This document shows, piece by piece, positions 52,863-64,000 of a stretch of 64,000 nucleotides of DNA. Origin of the DNA: Symbiodinium natans (lineage: Eukaryota > Sar > Dinophyceae > Suessiales > Symbiodiniaceae). The number at the start of each line of letters is the position of its first letter. Position 1 is the stretch's first letter. The notes below the pieces were generated by a model that worked only from the letters and a program-made list of their open reading frames with translations, did no database searches and had not been told where the DNA came from. Both the position numbers and the translations under genes were made by a program. The DNA lies in NCBI GenBank assembly GCA_905221605.1, contig CAJNDS010002723.1:973316-1037315 (forward strand), in the 5' to 3' direction.

Positions 52863-53730
52863 TGCTGGAGGGCTAGGTGCTGGGTGTTTTCGGCTGTGGG
52901 TTGGCACGAATGGGTAAAAGTCTGAAGCTGCAACGCGAACCCATGAAATGAAACTCGGGCGGAGTGTTTTCGCTGTTTAGCTTGCCAGCGCCCCTCATCG
53001 ATCCAAGTGTTATAGATAAATGAAGAACACAAGTTCGAAAAGACATAGGCAAGCAGCGTGCAAGAACAGCAACGTGAACAGTTATCATGACCACAAAACC
53101 ACGAATTCGTTTTCAGAATAGCAGTGTAGGATTTTTTGCTCGTGTCATGGATCCATGAGCAAACCGCATTTTAAATGTAGGCAAGCAGCACGCAAAGAAA
53201 ACAAAGCAAAGCGAAAGCCAAAAACAACAATGCAAGTCCAAAAGACAAGATAAAATAGGACGTCGGATTATTCGGCATGTGCATCTTTAAAGTTTTTTGA
53301 CAATATACATATACGAGCGTTTGATAGGAATGAAACAAACGCAACGAAAGAGACCCCAAAAGTCCCGGCTATGTCCCGGCTATTTTGTATAGTGTAGTGT
53401 AGTATAGAGTTTCTTGTAGTTTTAGCATTCGTGTTAGTACTATTATTGGTCTTGGTCTTGGTGCTGGTACCTAGTCTGGCAGCGGTAAAGTATTCGTGTA
53501 GTATCAGCATAGTACTCGTATGGTATCGAGGAAAAGTCACAGCGTCCTTGCAAGGGCCTTGCTTTCGGATCGCGCTAACACAAAATATAATGAACATGAG
53601 CAATGCCAGCACTGCTAAGAACGCTATTGATATGAACAGTAAACATGGTGATATTGTTATGCGGATTCATTACTTTATACCGTTGCCTGGTGACTAAATG
53701 GTTTTCTCATTGTTCTTTGCTTGCACAAGC
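52863..53730. other. AT-richer unique sequence, no gene recognised
   Basis: No telomeric repeat. Frames of up to 114 codons occur on both strands, none with recognised motifs. Confidence 0.5.
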
Positions 53731-53736
53731 AAAACT

Positions 53737-54260
53737 ACTTAGTTCCTATTGATTTAATGTACGGTTGCCCAGTGATTCAGTTCCTACGTATTGTGGGTCA
53801 CAACGCTCCCTACACCATGTGCTTGTATAAAAATATGTACTTGGTTCTCGCAACACTCATTGATATCATATACAGTTTCCCAGTGATTTCTTGAGTTTTT
53901 CTACTATCCCTATGTGGCGTATGCCACAGCATTCCCTACACCATGTGCTCGTAAATTTACCTGGTTCCACACCACATACTGATTTAATATACGGTGGCCT
54001 AGTTATTTCATAGTCTTCTCACTGTTCCTATGTGGTGTCGGTCAACAAATGACCTACACCATGTGTTTGTGTGACGAAATTTACTTGGTTCCTACAACAC
54101 TCATTGATGTCATAGAGAGCCCCCGAGTGATTTCTTGCTGTTATCACTATCGCTCTGCGGCGTGGGCCACAAAGTTCCCTGCACCACGTACTTCTAGAAA
54201 AATTATGAGTTTACTTGGTTTCTAAATCACTCATTGGTTTGCACGGTTGCCCGAAAGAGT
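53737..54260 (+). repeat. Diverged tandem repeat of about 120 bp
   Basis: The word ACTTGGTTCC (or close variants) starts units at about 53737, 53839, 53959, 54083 and 54213. Each unit also has ACTCATTGAT, TGCCCAGTGATT and CCCTACACCATGTGCTTGTA. Divergence is high, so the array is old. Confidence 0.75.
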
Positions 54261-55960
54261 CTCTAGAATACCAAAACCCAAAGTCTTCCAAAATAAGCCG
54301 AAAGGATCACCGGAAAAGCCCTGGAAGGCTTGTGCTAGAGTATTCCAGAATCGCTGAAGCGCGCAGCCGTAGAGTATCCTCGTAAAGTCCCTAGAGCGCA
54401 CAAGACCAAACTATGCCCAAAGAGTCACTGGAGTACTAACCGCAAACCATCCTGCAGCTAAAATGCAGCTCAAGAAGTAAACCTTTCTTCATGTTTATAG
54501 GAATGGTCCCAATACTACTAATATCAGTAGCGTGATACTAGTATTATATTCAGCAATGTTCGGTATAGTAGGCGTATTAGCTTACTAGCATGATCAATAG
54601 CATAACTAAAAGTAAATGACAAGAAATTGCAATTCCAGTTACAACATTACCAAGCTTACTAGTGTCATAAATTGTATTAGGCTTGCTAGCACTCATGTTA
54701 CTCGCATTAATCATATTACTAATTGATCTCATATTATAATCTTATCGGACTAATCCATGCCACAGGGGCTAATGACGCTATGGTACTATTGTTAGTGACA
54801 TTGTTGAGTTTCCCAGTGGTGGGCTAAAAAACATTGCTCACAACACTGATGTTGCACCCTCTTTAGACCTGCCCCCCTCCCCCTTTCTTGTTCCTGTTTA
54901 CACTGTCCACGGGATATATATGAATTTATTAGAGAGGAGTTAGGATAAGTTTACAGGGCAGCGATGCCCAGCAATCCTTTAAAGGCGCGCCGCGTGGAAT
55001 TTTCTTACGGCGCCCGGACGGTTTGCCTTTATTCAGGATCCCAACGCGCGCCCCCAAACCCAAACACTCGGAGTGTCCTGAACAGCCCGGCCATTTTTGA
55101 CTTTGTTCAGGAGGCCCCTACTAAAGAGTGTGGAACATTAATAGTACTCGCACTAGTCATATGGCTAATCTCGACAGATAGTGCAGTTTCGTAGTAGACT
55201 TGTCAAAAGACATATGCACTACCAGCAAGATTAGGATGATTAGGATTGTCGTGATGTTAGTGTTCATTAGCAATCCTGCCAACGCACTGCAATGTTATTT
55301 GGTGATATTGAAGTCACGAACTGTCAAATTGGGAGCATAAGATGTGTCAAACTTATGCTTAGCACAAGTAATCCTCGACTTCGAATGTTCCGCACAACAC
55401 GCCATGCTTTTTGCTTATATTGACAGCTCGCGCTAGGACTAGTACTTATATTGCGAACATTACCAATAGTACTCACATAAGTCATAATATGTTCATAATG
55501 TTAGTTGTGCTTCCAATGCTAGGAACACCAGTAAGCATACTATTGCCATCGCATCAGCATTATAAAGATCACAAACACTAATAAGTGAACAAGCCGCAGA
55601 TGAAAACAAAGAAAGCTGCAGAAAACAAGTGCATTTAAGATATGCAACACCGGTGTGGAGGGTTGATCGTTTTGTTGCATCCAAACGGATAAATAAGTTA
55701 GATGTGCGACTTGTCTAAAACACAAGCCAAGGCGAAGTTGACTCTCAAGTAGAACTTATGGTTCCTACAAAAGTATAAATATACACTTACATACTAAATT
55801 GTTTATATTCCGTATTTAAAGCGAAAAGAAAAACTCTATGCTAAATAAACCCTAAAGGTTCCGGGCTCATATATATATATATATATATGATCTAGGTATG
55901 TATCTGTTGTCTTTCTTAACGTTTCTTGGATTTCCAGGGCGCACTAGGTTTCCGCTGCCT
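54261..55960. other. AT-richer unique sequence, no gene recognised
   Basis: Short AAAGAGTCACTGGAGTAC-like words recur near 54252, 54301 and 54419. An AT microsatellite lies at 55868-55888. No telomeric repeat until about 55965 and no convincing ORF. Confidence 0.5.
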
Positions 55961-57412
55961 TAACCCTAAGCCCTCAACCCTAAACTGCACTTAGTGAAAG
56001 TCAGATAAGCAAAAAAACACACACGTGGCTGCGACTCCCAGATTCGTGGCACGCATTGCGACACAGACTCTGGGCCCATCCTGGAACAAGTCTCAACCCT
56101 GCCTTGCGAAACCCCAACCTACCTTCTTGTAGCGCATGGAAGAGCCCTATAAGCCTATAAGTTAAGGGGTTTTCTAGCCGGTTGATGGCGAGCTCTTGGT
56201 GTTCACAGATGTGGCCCCTCCAGCTTCTGCCTGACTGTGTTGGAACGTCCGAACATTGGGGCTGTGCCGGCTACTGCGCGTGGCAGTACGACCCAGGCTT
56301 TATAGGGTTTAGGGTGTAGCCAAAGTACTCAAGGAGTGGGCTTGGGGGGTCCGCACGAAATAAGCTCAGGCCTTGGCCAGCAAAAACTACTCTCCCGCAG
56401 ACTTCCCCAAGCCTTGGCCCGTAGCACACCCCTAAACCCTCAACTCCCAGACCACACACCCTAAACCTCACCCCCAAACCCTAAACCCCAAAACTCTCAT
56501 CCCGACACTGTTACCCTGCAGTGCGGCTTGTCTGCTTGGCGGGTGGCCAAACGAAAGGCCCAAACCCGAAGCCCCAAGCCCTAAGCCCCAAGCCCTAAAC
56601 CCTATAAACCCCCAAACTCGAAGCCCTGAAATGTGCGGGGAGCAGGAGAGCGTCGAACGAGCGCTGCAGCGGCGCATCTGTCTGCAACAAAGGGTTCGAT
56701 GTGTAGGTGTTTAGGGTTTAGGGTTTGGGGTTTGGGGTTTAGGGTTTAGGGTTCTATGTGTAGGGCCGGGTTTTTGTGGGGCCTTGGTGGTCTGATGACT
56801 AGGGGGTTCACAAAAGGGATTTAAGGAAGTTGGTGGGAGGCTGGGATGGGTTAGGGCTGAAACAGCTGATCTTTGTTTTGGGTTCCGGTGAAAAATAAAA
56901 GAAGTAGGGTATTTCTGACCACTGCTAAAAGCAGGCCGAATACCGGAGCCTAAACACGTGCCAACATGTTCCGCTCGGTAGCCCGTTCCAACCGTGCAGT
57001 CTCATCGATGACATACCCTAAGCTAAGCAATCCTAAGCCTTCTGAATCTCAAACATGTCATTCAGAATGCTGACAGGTGGACATCAAGCCCCAGTTCGCA
57101 AACCCTAGAACTACACCAGCGCCGACTCAAAAGGAGCCGTCCCCCAAGACATGAAGGCCTAAACCCCAAACCTGAAACCCGAAACCCTAAACCCCTAAAG
57201 CCTAAACCCCAAACCGTAACCCCTAAACCGCAAGCCCTAAACCCTAACCCTAAACCCCAAGCCCTAAACCCTAAACCCCAAGCCCTAAACCCCTAAAGCC
57301 TAAACCCTAAATCCTAATGCGAGAGCTCCAGCTGAGGATCGCCGTGGGCATCGGGGTTCCGCTCGCGAGGCCGGCCTTTGTGGAAGTCTTCAGGCTGAGG
57401 GCTTCGGGCTGT

Positions 57413-57602
57413 CTAGGGTTTAGGGTTTAGGGTTTGGGGTTTGGGGTTTGGGGTTTGGGGTTTAGGGTTTGGGGTTTAGGGTTTAGGGTTTGGGGTTTGG
57501 GGTTTAGGGTTTGGGGCTGGGGTTTAGGGTTTAGGGTTTGGGGTTTAGGGTTTGGGGTTTGGGGTTTGGGATTTAGGGTTTGGGGTTTGGGGCTTGGGGT
57601 TT
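57413..57602 (+). repeat. Interstitial telomeric array rich in TTTGGGG variant
   Basis: About twenty-six units alternating TTTAGGG and TTTGGGG in blocks. Confidence 0.9.
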
Positions 57603-59515
57603 GCATGAGTCCATGTATCTGGGGCTGCAAGGACTCGAAATGCTGTCAGGAGGGCAGCTTCTTCCGGAAGTCAAGCCGGGAAGGAACTCGCACGCTCGTT
57701 GCAAAAACAAATAAGTTTTGTTTGAGTCTTGGTGCGGGGTTGAGGGTTCGGCCTTGAGGCAACACGGAGCAAACCGCAACCAGGGCTCAGCTTGGGGGCG
57801 GTTAAGGGTTTAGGGTTGGGGTTTCGGGCTTACGGTGTAGGGTTTGGGGTTTCGCAACCCTTCCAAAGCCTGCTGCAAAAGGGTTTAGGGTTGGGGTTTA
57901 GGGTTTAGGGTTTATTCGGGGCATAGTCACGAGTGCTAGGTCTTGGATCCCAGACACCCTGTTGCATCTTGTACGAGTGCTCATGAGGGCTGCTTGGACA
58001 GCTTGAAACCCGGCAGAGCTCGCGGGGTCAAAGAGGGTTTAGGGCTTTTGGTTTTCATACTCCGGGCGACGCATCGATCCACCTTGCAACAGAGGGGCTT
58101 GGGAGTTGCAGTTGCAAGCAGATTCCCCCAACTCGAAACTCCGAAAGCCTTAGGGTTTAGGGTTGAGGGTTTAGGGTTTAGGGTTTTGGGGTTGAGGGTT
58201 TAGGAGGCAGCTTCACCCAAACAGGGTTCAGAGTTTCCGGTGAAGCGGCCGTTTCAAGTGGTAGGGCTTCGGGTTTCGGATTTAGTAGAAGGGTTAGTTG
58301 TTAGGTTTCAGGGTAAACCCTAAAACCCGAAACCCTAAACTCAGGGCCCAGCCCCTACGTTGGGGGGCGGCGCTTAAGCCCTTTGACCTCGATGGCACAA
58401 GCCGACCCAGGTCGCTCGCCCGCCTCCCACAGCATGGGGGTCGGTAGCGCCCACGATGGGCCGGGTACCGGAACACGTTCTCCTCAACTCGTCCCTTCAA
58501 GCACCTAAACCCCAAGCCCTTGTGCCAGGGGTACCCCCAGGCCCCAGGGCAGGAGGCCCGGACCCCCTTGCCGCAGCGTGTCCAGGGACCAGCGATTCCA
58601 GCAGGGTGGGTGAAGTGTTTTTTTGTGCCTTCCTGGCCGCCCTCCCTGAGCTTCTCTGGCCCCCGGCCCCCCTGCCCCTGGCCGCTGGCTTTGCCGCCTT
58701 GGACCCCCCACAATCGGGCCAATGCTGCTTTTCGCACCTCACGAAGCTTTCGAGCTTGTTCCGAAACCTAACCTTCACAGCATCTACGCCCTATATATAT
58801 ATATAAACCCTAATCCCTAAACCCTAAACCCTAAACCCTTCAGGCTTTAGGGGTCCATGTGTTCGACTCAAAACCTACCTTGCGCAGGCAGATCATCAAG
58901 GCCCTGGGGCTGCACAAAACTTGAGACAGCTTGCAGGGGGGGGGGGGGGGGCATCCTGTTTGCCTTAGGGTTTAGGGTTTAGGGTGGAGGGTTTAGGGTT
59001 TAGGGTTTAGGGTTTAGGTTTAGGGTTTAGGGTTTAGGGTTTAGGGAAGCCTTATAAAATCCAAACCCGGCTGCCAAGCCTTATGAAGGGCTTCTCCTGG
59101 GTTGCAGGGTACGTAGACATGCCCCCCCCCCCCCCCCCGCGTCTTGAGAAGATGACTTAATATGTGGGTGGTTGTCCAAATTATGGTCCCTTTTTGGATC
59201 CCTATTATGATACGGCACCTAATATTTAGGGTACCCCAAAAGGGATCATAACTGTGGTGGTTTTCAAGGTGCAAACCCCAAGCTTTGCATAGTTTAAGGT
59301 ACTTTCCGACATGAATCGGTCTTAATTTCTGGTCTCCCTGAGGCAGCCTTAAACCCTTAAGACCCTCAACCCCCCAAACTGCATTGTACCATGTCCTTCA
59401 GAATCCGCAGTTAGTATTCGCAGACTCGTGCTTCGGTGTGGTCTATCTGATTTTTGTTTGGCGCCCGGGCTTGGTGGCGCCAGTGAGCATAGCCAAGCTG
59501 GATAATAAAGGAAGT

Positions 59516-59620
59516 GGGGGTTTACGAAAATAAGGGACCCCTACTAGAGACCCCCAAACAGTAGGATCCCCTTACAATGAGGACCCCAGATAAGGTACCC
59601 CCAAAAATGGAAACCCCCAA
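59516..59620 (+). mobile_element. Hairpin element, family C copy (C1)
   Basis: GGGGGTTTACGAAAATAAGG at the left; ACCCCCAAACAGTAGGATCC, GATAAGGTACCCCC inside; AAATGGAAACCCCCAA at the right. Confidence 0.6.
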
Positions 59621-59939
59621 ATGCCCCCTTAGAAAACCATCTGCCCGAGCATCGCAGCCTCCAGCTTTGTTGTCCCAGTCTTCGGTCGCAGCTGAAGTGC
59701 GGTTTAGGCTTGAGGGTTTAGGCTTAGGGTTTAGGGTTTACGGTAGAAGGGTTTAGGGTTTAGGGTTTAGGGTTGACGGTTGACGGTTTAGGCATCCGGG
59801 CAGCCTTCTCCGAAGCAGCTGTTGACAGGGGATCTGGTGCTAAAGCTTGGCAAAGGCCCCTTCGCCCCGGTCAAACGCGCAATGACCATGAGAAGGTCTC
59901 GTTGCCCCTTTGATCATGGGGTGCTTGTTGCAGCGAAAC

Positions 59940-60052
59940 ACTACTAGTTGCTTAAGGACTCCCGGAAGAATATTCTTCAGCATAAGGGCAATACAGGGAT
60001 GATAATTCTTTGTCTTTCGGGTGGTTCTTAGGCAAATAGTAGAACATGCTGC
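59940..60052 (+). mobile_element. Hairpin element, family B copy (B6)
   Basis: ACTACTAGTTGCTTAAGGAC at the left and GTTCTTAGGCAAATAGTAG at the right form a clear inverted repeat. The interior has AGGGCAATACAGGGATGATA. Confidence 0.7.
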
Positions 60053-60404
60053 GGCGTATCATGTGGTCTGCGAGCTCGGGCCAAGGGCTTCAAGAAGTTG
60101 TTGCCCCCTAAACCCTAAACCCTTCACCTGCGTGCAGTTCGGTCAGCTACGCGGGAGCGAAAAACAGCCCTCACCCTAAACCCTAAACTTCCTAAACCCT
60201 AAGCTTCCTGAACCCTGCTGTGGGAAAAAAAGTCCCTCAACCCGAATGTTGGCGCTCTAAGTCCTGGGTCAGGAGCCTGTGGAGGAGCGCCCGGAGCTCA
60301 GCAAAGGCGCGGCAACCAAGGGGTTTAGGGTTTAGGGTTTAGGGTTTAGGGTTTAGGGTTTAGGGCTTCAGTATTCAAAAAGGGCTTCAGGAGTCTGGGC
60401 TCCA

Positions 60405-60487
60405 AAACAATATTCTTCCTTCTAAGGGCAATATAGGGATTGTTTTTAAACAAAAAGTTCTTTTGGGGCTCTGAAGCAAATAGTAGC
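60405..60487 (+). mobile_element. Hairpin element, family B, 3' part (B7)
   Basis: ATTCTTCCTTCTAAGGGCAA, TATAGGGATTG and GGGGCTCTGAAGCAAATAGT with AG. The left arm is missing. Confidence 0.5.
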
Positions 60488-60623
60488 TACCAAGGCTAGT
60501 ACCTTACCCTAAACCCTAAACCCTTACTGCAGCTGGTGCTTGCCAGGAGCACAACCCCAAGCTCCTGAAAGCCAACCTGATGTCCCACTGCGAGGTGCTG
60601 CTCTTGGAGGGGTGATAGTAGGG

Positions 60624-60703
60624 GTTTAGGGTTTAGGGTTTAGGGTTTAGGGTTTAGGGTTTAGGGTTTAGGGTTTAGGGTTTAGGGTTTAGGGTTTAGG
60701 GTT
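60624..60703 (+). repeat. Interstitial TTTAGGG array
   Basis: About eleven perfect units, ending with a TTAGGACC slip. Confidence 0.93.
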
Positions 60704-60758
60704 AGGACCTGGTAGGGTTTGGGTTCGGAGGGTTTCAGGTCACTCTGTGCAAACATAT

Positions 60759-60891
60759 GGGGGTTTACGAACATTGGGGTACCCCTAATATCGACCCCCA
60801 AATACTTGGATTCCCCTAGAATACGGACCCCTAAAGCCTAAACCCTAAACCTTAAACCCTAAACCCTAACCCCTTTTTCGTAAAACCCCCA
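60759..60891 (+). mobile_element. Family C element with internal CCCTAAA tract (C3)
   Basis: GGGGGTTTACGAACATTGGG at the left and TTTTTCGTAAAACCCCC at the right are inverted. Between GACCCCTAAAG and the right arm lie about five CCCTAAA-type units (60836-60872), absent from C1 and C2. Confidence 0.6.
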
Positions 60892-62349
60892 TAGACCTTC
60901 AGCAGCCGGAGTCAGGGCTTGGGAGGGGAGTGCCAGGGGCAGGTTGGGGACCTCTCGAGGCGGTTCGGCCTTCGGATTCTCTGCGTTTAGGGTTTAGGGT
61001 TTAGGGTTTAGGGTTTAGGGTTTAGGGTTTAGGGTTTGGGTTTGGGGTTTAGGGGGGCATGGGTCTGACTTTGGGTGGGGGGTGGGGGCCTTGAGAGTTG
61101 GAGTCAACCCTAATTACACCCCAAGCCCTTTGTGTTCATCATAGACTCCCAGCTTGCACATATATACACATACATACACATACATATACATACTTTTCGG
61201 GGGGAAGGGGGCGTCGGGCTTAGGGTTTAGGACTTCGGGGATGAGAGGGCATATGTTGTGCTACAGTTGAATCACATTGGAAAGCTCCCACCCTTCCCCC
61301 CCCCCAAGTCCTAAACCCTGAGCCGTTGCTTTGGGTACCTATCACCTACTGAGAAGACTTAGGGGGCTGATAAGCGCAGTTGTAATTGGGGCTACTCGGG
61401 ATTTCAGGGGTTTGTGGGCTCGCTGCCAGGAACGTCCAAGCCGAAGGCGTTGGCATCACACTTCCTCGAGCGGTATCACCTGAGCAACATCGGTGTCTCT
61501 TGGCAGCCGTGCTACTTCCTTGTTCTTCGTAAGGAATCAAGCAGTCAGGTGTGCACATTCTTGATTGGCCCTTAAACGGACTTAAATCGGAGATCCCTTC
61601 TGTGATTTTGTACCCTACTAGAGGCCAAAGCCGGTAAGGCTTTTCAGCATTTACGGCATCTTTGCGGGATCTTCTCATTCCGCAATTGTAAAGGTCAGGG
61701 TTTAGAATTCTCCTTGTTTGCCCTTGCAAGCCTTCCGCTTTCAGTGCCGAGCAACATCGGAGAGGGCTCGGCAGTCGGGCGCCCCGAAACCCGAGGCCCT
61801 AAACCGGCTGTGTGCTTGGTCAGTGTCGGTGCTCTTAAGTGAGGGGCGTGGCCATGGCCCGCTCTGTTCGAGAATGTTGGTCATGTGCTTGGTTGAGTAT
61901 GGAGGGATTCCTGAAGTTTCCTTTCATTGGGCGTCGTAGAGAGACTATTAGAAGGCGCCGAAGATCGATTTACCTGCGCATGTTTGCAGACGATGTGGAC
62001 ACACCCCAGGTCTCCAAGCGGCGACACTCGGACAACTCATCAGAAAATTCTTCTGCTACTGCGTCGCTCATGGAGGCCTTTGCACCAGGCTTAAGCCAAC
62101 AGAGCCCCCACCAACCCGACATCTATGAAAATCAGCAAGAGTTTGTCTCCTTGCAAGTAGCCAGCCTGCAGAAGTTCGGGACACCTTCATATCCCCAAAT
62201 AGAAATCCTTTCATCACGCACCCTAAATCCTAAAACCCTAAACCCTAAACCCTAAACCCCATGGCCCCCCAATCTCTCGGAAAAGCTCACATCGGCTGGG
62301 CGTGCACCTGGGAAGCGGCGACCGAGGGCCCGAAGGTTCTACGGTAGCA

Positions 62350-62573
62350 GCCGGATGGAGCTGTTATCGGTGTAGGGGTATATCGGTGTAGGGGTTTAGG
62401 GTTTAAAGGTTTTAGTTCGTGTGGAGTTGTATCTCTGTAGGGGTTTAGGGTTTAAAGGTTTAGTTCGTGCGGAGTTATATCGGTGTAGGGGTTTGGGAGT
62501 TAAAGGTGTAGTTCGTGCGGAGTTATATCGGTGTAGGGGTTTAGGATTTACGGGTTTAGCTCGTGCGGAGTCT
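62350..62573 (+). repeat. 56-bp tandem repeat containing a telomeric unit
   Basis: Four units with TCGTGCGGAGTTATATCGGT and GTAGGGGTTTAGGGTTTAAA. The telomere-like core drifts between units (GGGTTT, GGGAGT, GGATTT). Confidence 0.85.
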
Positions 62574-62680
62574 GGATATAACCAAAGAAAGTTTATTCAG
62601 AGAACCTGAAGCCCTAAACCCTAAACCCTTCTGGCTGACGTTCCTTGCAGTGGCGGGGCTTGGCCACGCTTGTGACCTGA

Positions 62681-62748
62681 AACCCTAAACCCTAAACCCT
62701 AAACCCTAAACCCTAAACCCTAAACCCTAAACCCTAAACCCTAAACCT
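62681..62748 (-). repeat. Interstitial CCCTAAA array
   Basis: About nine perfect units. Confidence 0.93.
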
Positions 62749-63117
62749 GGCATCCAGGGAGCCGTTTGCCAGAGGGTGCATGAGTGAGCTCTTGTGCCTA
62801 ACAGTTGGCCAGTCAGCGAGTGTCTTGCCAGAATGATGCCCCGCAGTGCGTGGCAGCGACAGACCTTGCTTGTTTTTGGGATTTGGTTGCAACCAGCACG
62901 AACTATTCTACCCTAAACCCTCCTTTAAAAGGCCCTTTCTAGGGTTGATTTTAGGGGGCCTCATAGCTCATCCTCGTGACCTGGCCCAGTCGTCCCCAAC
63001 GGGTGTAGGGTTTAAGGGCTTACAGTTATAGGGCTTAGGGTTTAGGGTTTAGGGGATTACAGTAGTAGGGAATAGGGATTAAGGGCGTAAAATTACAGTT
63101 GTAGGGTTTGAACTTTA

Positions 63118-63236
63118 TACTACTATTTGCTTAAGAACCCCTAAAGAAAAAGTAATAATAATCCCTATATTCCTCTTAATAAGGAAGAAAAAATGTTTTT
63201 TATAATTTTTTGGGGGTTCTTAAGCAACTAGTGGTA
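63118..63236 (+). mobile_element. Hairpin element, family B, best preserved copy (B8)
   Basis: The left end TACTACTATTTGCTTAAGAA pairs with GGGGGTTCTTAAGCAACTAG at the right, extending through CCCCTA. The interior is A/T-rich with AATAATCCCTATATTCC. Confidence 0.75.
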
Positions 63237-63595
63237 TAGGGTGTTGAGGGCCCGGGGGGCAGGTGGAGCGTCCCGTGGAAAGCCTGGACTTCACCATGAT
63301 GGCAAGTCGCTTGGCGAGTTCTGCGGCAAAGCAGCTTTGACAGGTGTCCCCGATAGGTCCCAACCCCTAAACCCTAAACCCTAAACCCTAAACCCTAAGG
63401 GTAGGCCTTGAGACGTATTGAGTTTTGCATTTTTGGGGTTTTAGAGGATCAGCTTCAGGCATATTTTTCATAGTAGGACCATTCTGGGGTCCTTCTGCCC
63501 GATAAAGGTACGGAGAGGTTGTGTGAAGGATGCGGGAGAACTGAGAAAAGCAGCCAAGAGTTTGACGGAGTGACCCCCTGTGCCCATGGGCTGGG

Positions 63596-63680
63596 ACAGC
63601 ACGCGCCCGTGCGCATCCGTGCGCACGCACGCACACGCGTACACACCCACGCGCGCGGTGCGCGCGTGCACGAGCAGCAC
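63596..63680. repeat. Alternating purine-pyrimidine GC-rich tract
   Basis: Dense CGCG, GCGC, CACG and GTGC steps over about 80 bp, including CACGCGCGCGGTGCGCGCGT. Not a simple microsatellite. Confidence 0.7.
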
Positions 63681-64000
63681 CCTTACGCGCCTGTACAGGG
63701 CATTGAACAGTGACAGTCAACGCGTCCATATCTGCTTGCTATTGATTGCTGCTTCCCAATGCATGGTTCACTAGTTTTTTGCAGAAATTGTAAAAAATGC
63801 AGGGTTTAAGGACCAGCCGTAAATTCCCCTATAGGCTATCCGACGAAGAGCCTCTGCTGGCCACAATGTTTTTTCAGAGCGTTGATGGGCGGTTTGGGCA
63901 TGTTGTGCGGCCTGGCAATCGCTAGGGGAAATCGAGTTGCACACAAGCACAGAGTTTCCGATGACGCGCGTTCAAGAACCATTTTTTGACCCATGGCGTC

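Larger units (their letters stand above)
55961..64000. other. Telomeric-repeat mosaic, no supported gene
   Basis: Arrays occur at 56708-56750, 57180-57320 (C-rich, degenerate), 57413-57600 (TTTGGGG variants), 58972-59045, 60320-60365, 60624-60703, 60986-61035, 62230-62262 and 62681-62748. Hairpin copies B6, B7, B8, C1 and C3 are listed separately. A 138-codon frame at 61839-62255 is Arg- and Ser-rich and ends in telomeric repeat; no domain was seen. After 63420 there is no array to the window end. Confidence 0.7.

Noticed and set aside
61839-62255. 138-codon Arg/Ser-rich ORF
   Set aside because: No recognised domain, several possible starts, and its C-terminus is telomeric repeat. Kept only as a note in the regional entry.

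Overview
The window reads as nuclear DNA of a dinoflagellate. Three signals point there. Arrays of the seven-base telomere unit TTTAGGG (or its complement CCCTAAA) occur throughout. Two short stretches at 6299-6315 (+) and 6806-6820 (-) match the 3' part of the dinoflagellate spliced leader. Two eukaryotic retroelements are present. No host gene, tRNA, rRNA, operon or CRISPR array could be supported. No database search was possible, so family names rest on motifs read by eye.

The layout alternates between two kinds of DNA. Most of the window (about 1-6060, 9514-11537, 19312-22100, 23330-46000 and 55960-63420) is a mosaic: unique or low-copy pieces of roughly 100-400 bp are separated by interstitial telomeric repeats in either orientation. 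Scattered among them are small hairpin elements resembling MITEs, which fall into at least five families, plus homopolymer and G-rich tracts. The rest is islands almost free of telomeric repeats: 6060-9513 (spliced-leader relics and a decayed LINE), 11538-19311 (a Penelope-like element), 22100-23330 (unassigned), 46000-52860 (satellite block) and 52860-55960 (AT-richer sequence).

The main discovery candidate is the 11594-19299 element. It is bounded by two 470-bp direct repeats differing at only two positions I could find. In order it carries a 419-codon ORF with a weakly ADP-ribosyltransferase-like C-terminus, a 392-codon ORF with a Ser/Tyr/Asn/Gln-rich head, a GIY-YIG endonuclease, a CxC motif and a reverse transcriptase of Penelope/telomerase type. 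This endonuclease-first order with CxC linker, pseudo-LTRs and a (TG)n microsatellite target matches the known permuted N-terminal-EN Penelope-like class (Naiad/Chlamys type). The reading frame is broken by one in-frame TGA and two +1 steps although the terminal repeats are nearly identical, so the breaks are recent, programmed, or sequence errors.

The second theme is the spread of telomeric repeats. Pairs of related hairpin elements with and without telomeric repeat at the same internal point, head-to-head telomeric junctions, and variant arrays (TTTCAGGG, TTTAGGGGG) suggest that telomeric sequence is inserted, carried and amplified in this genome.
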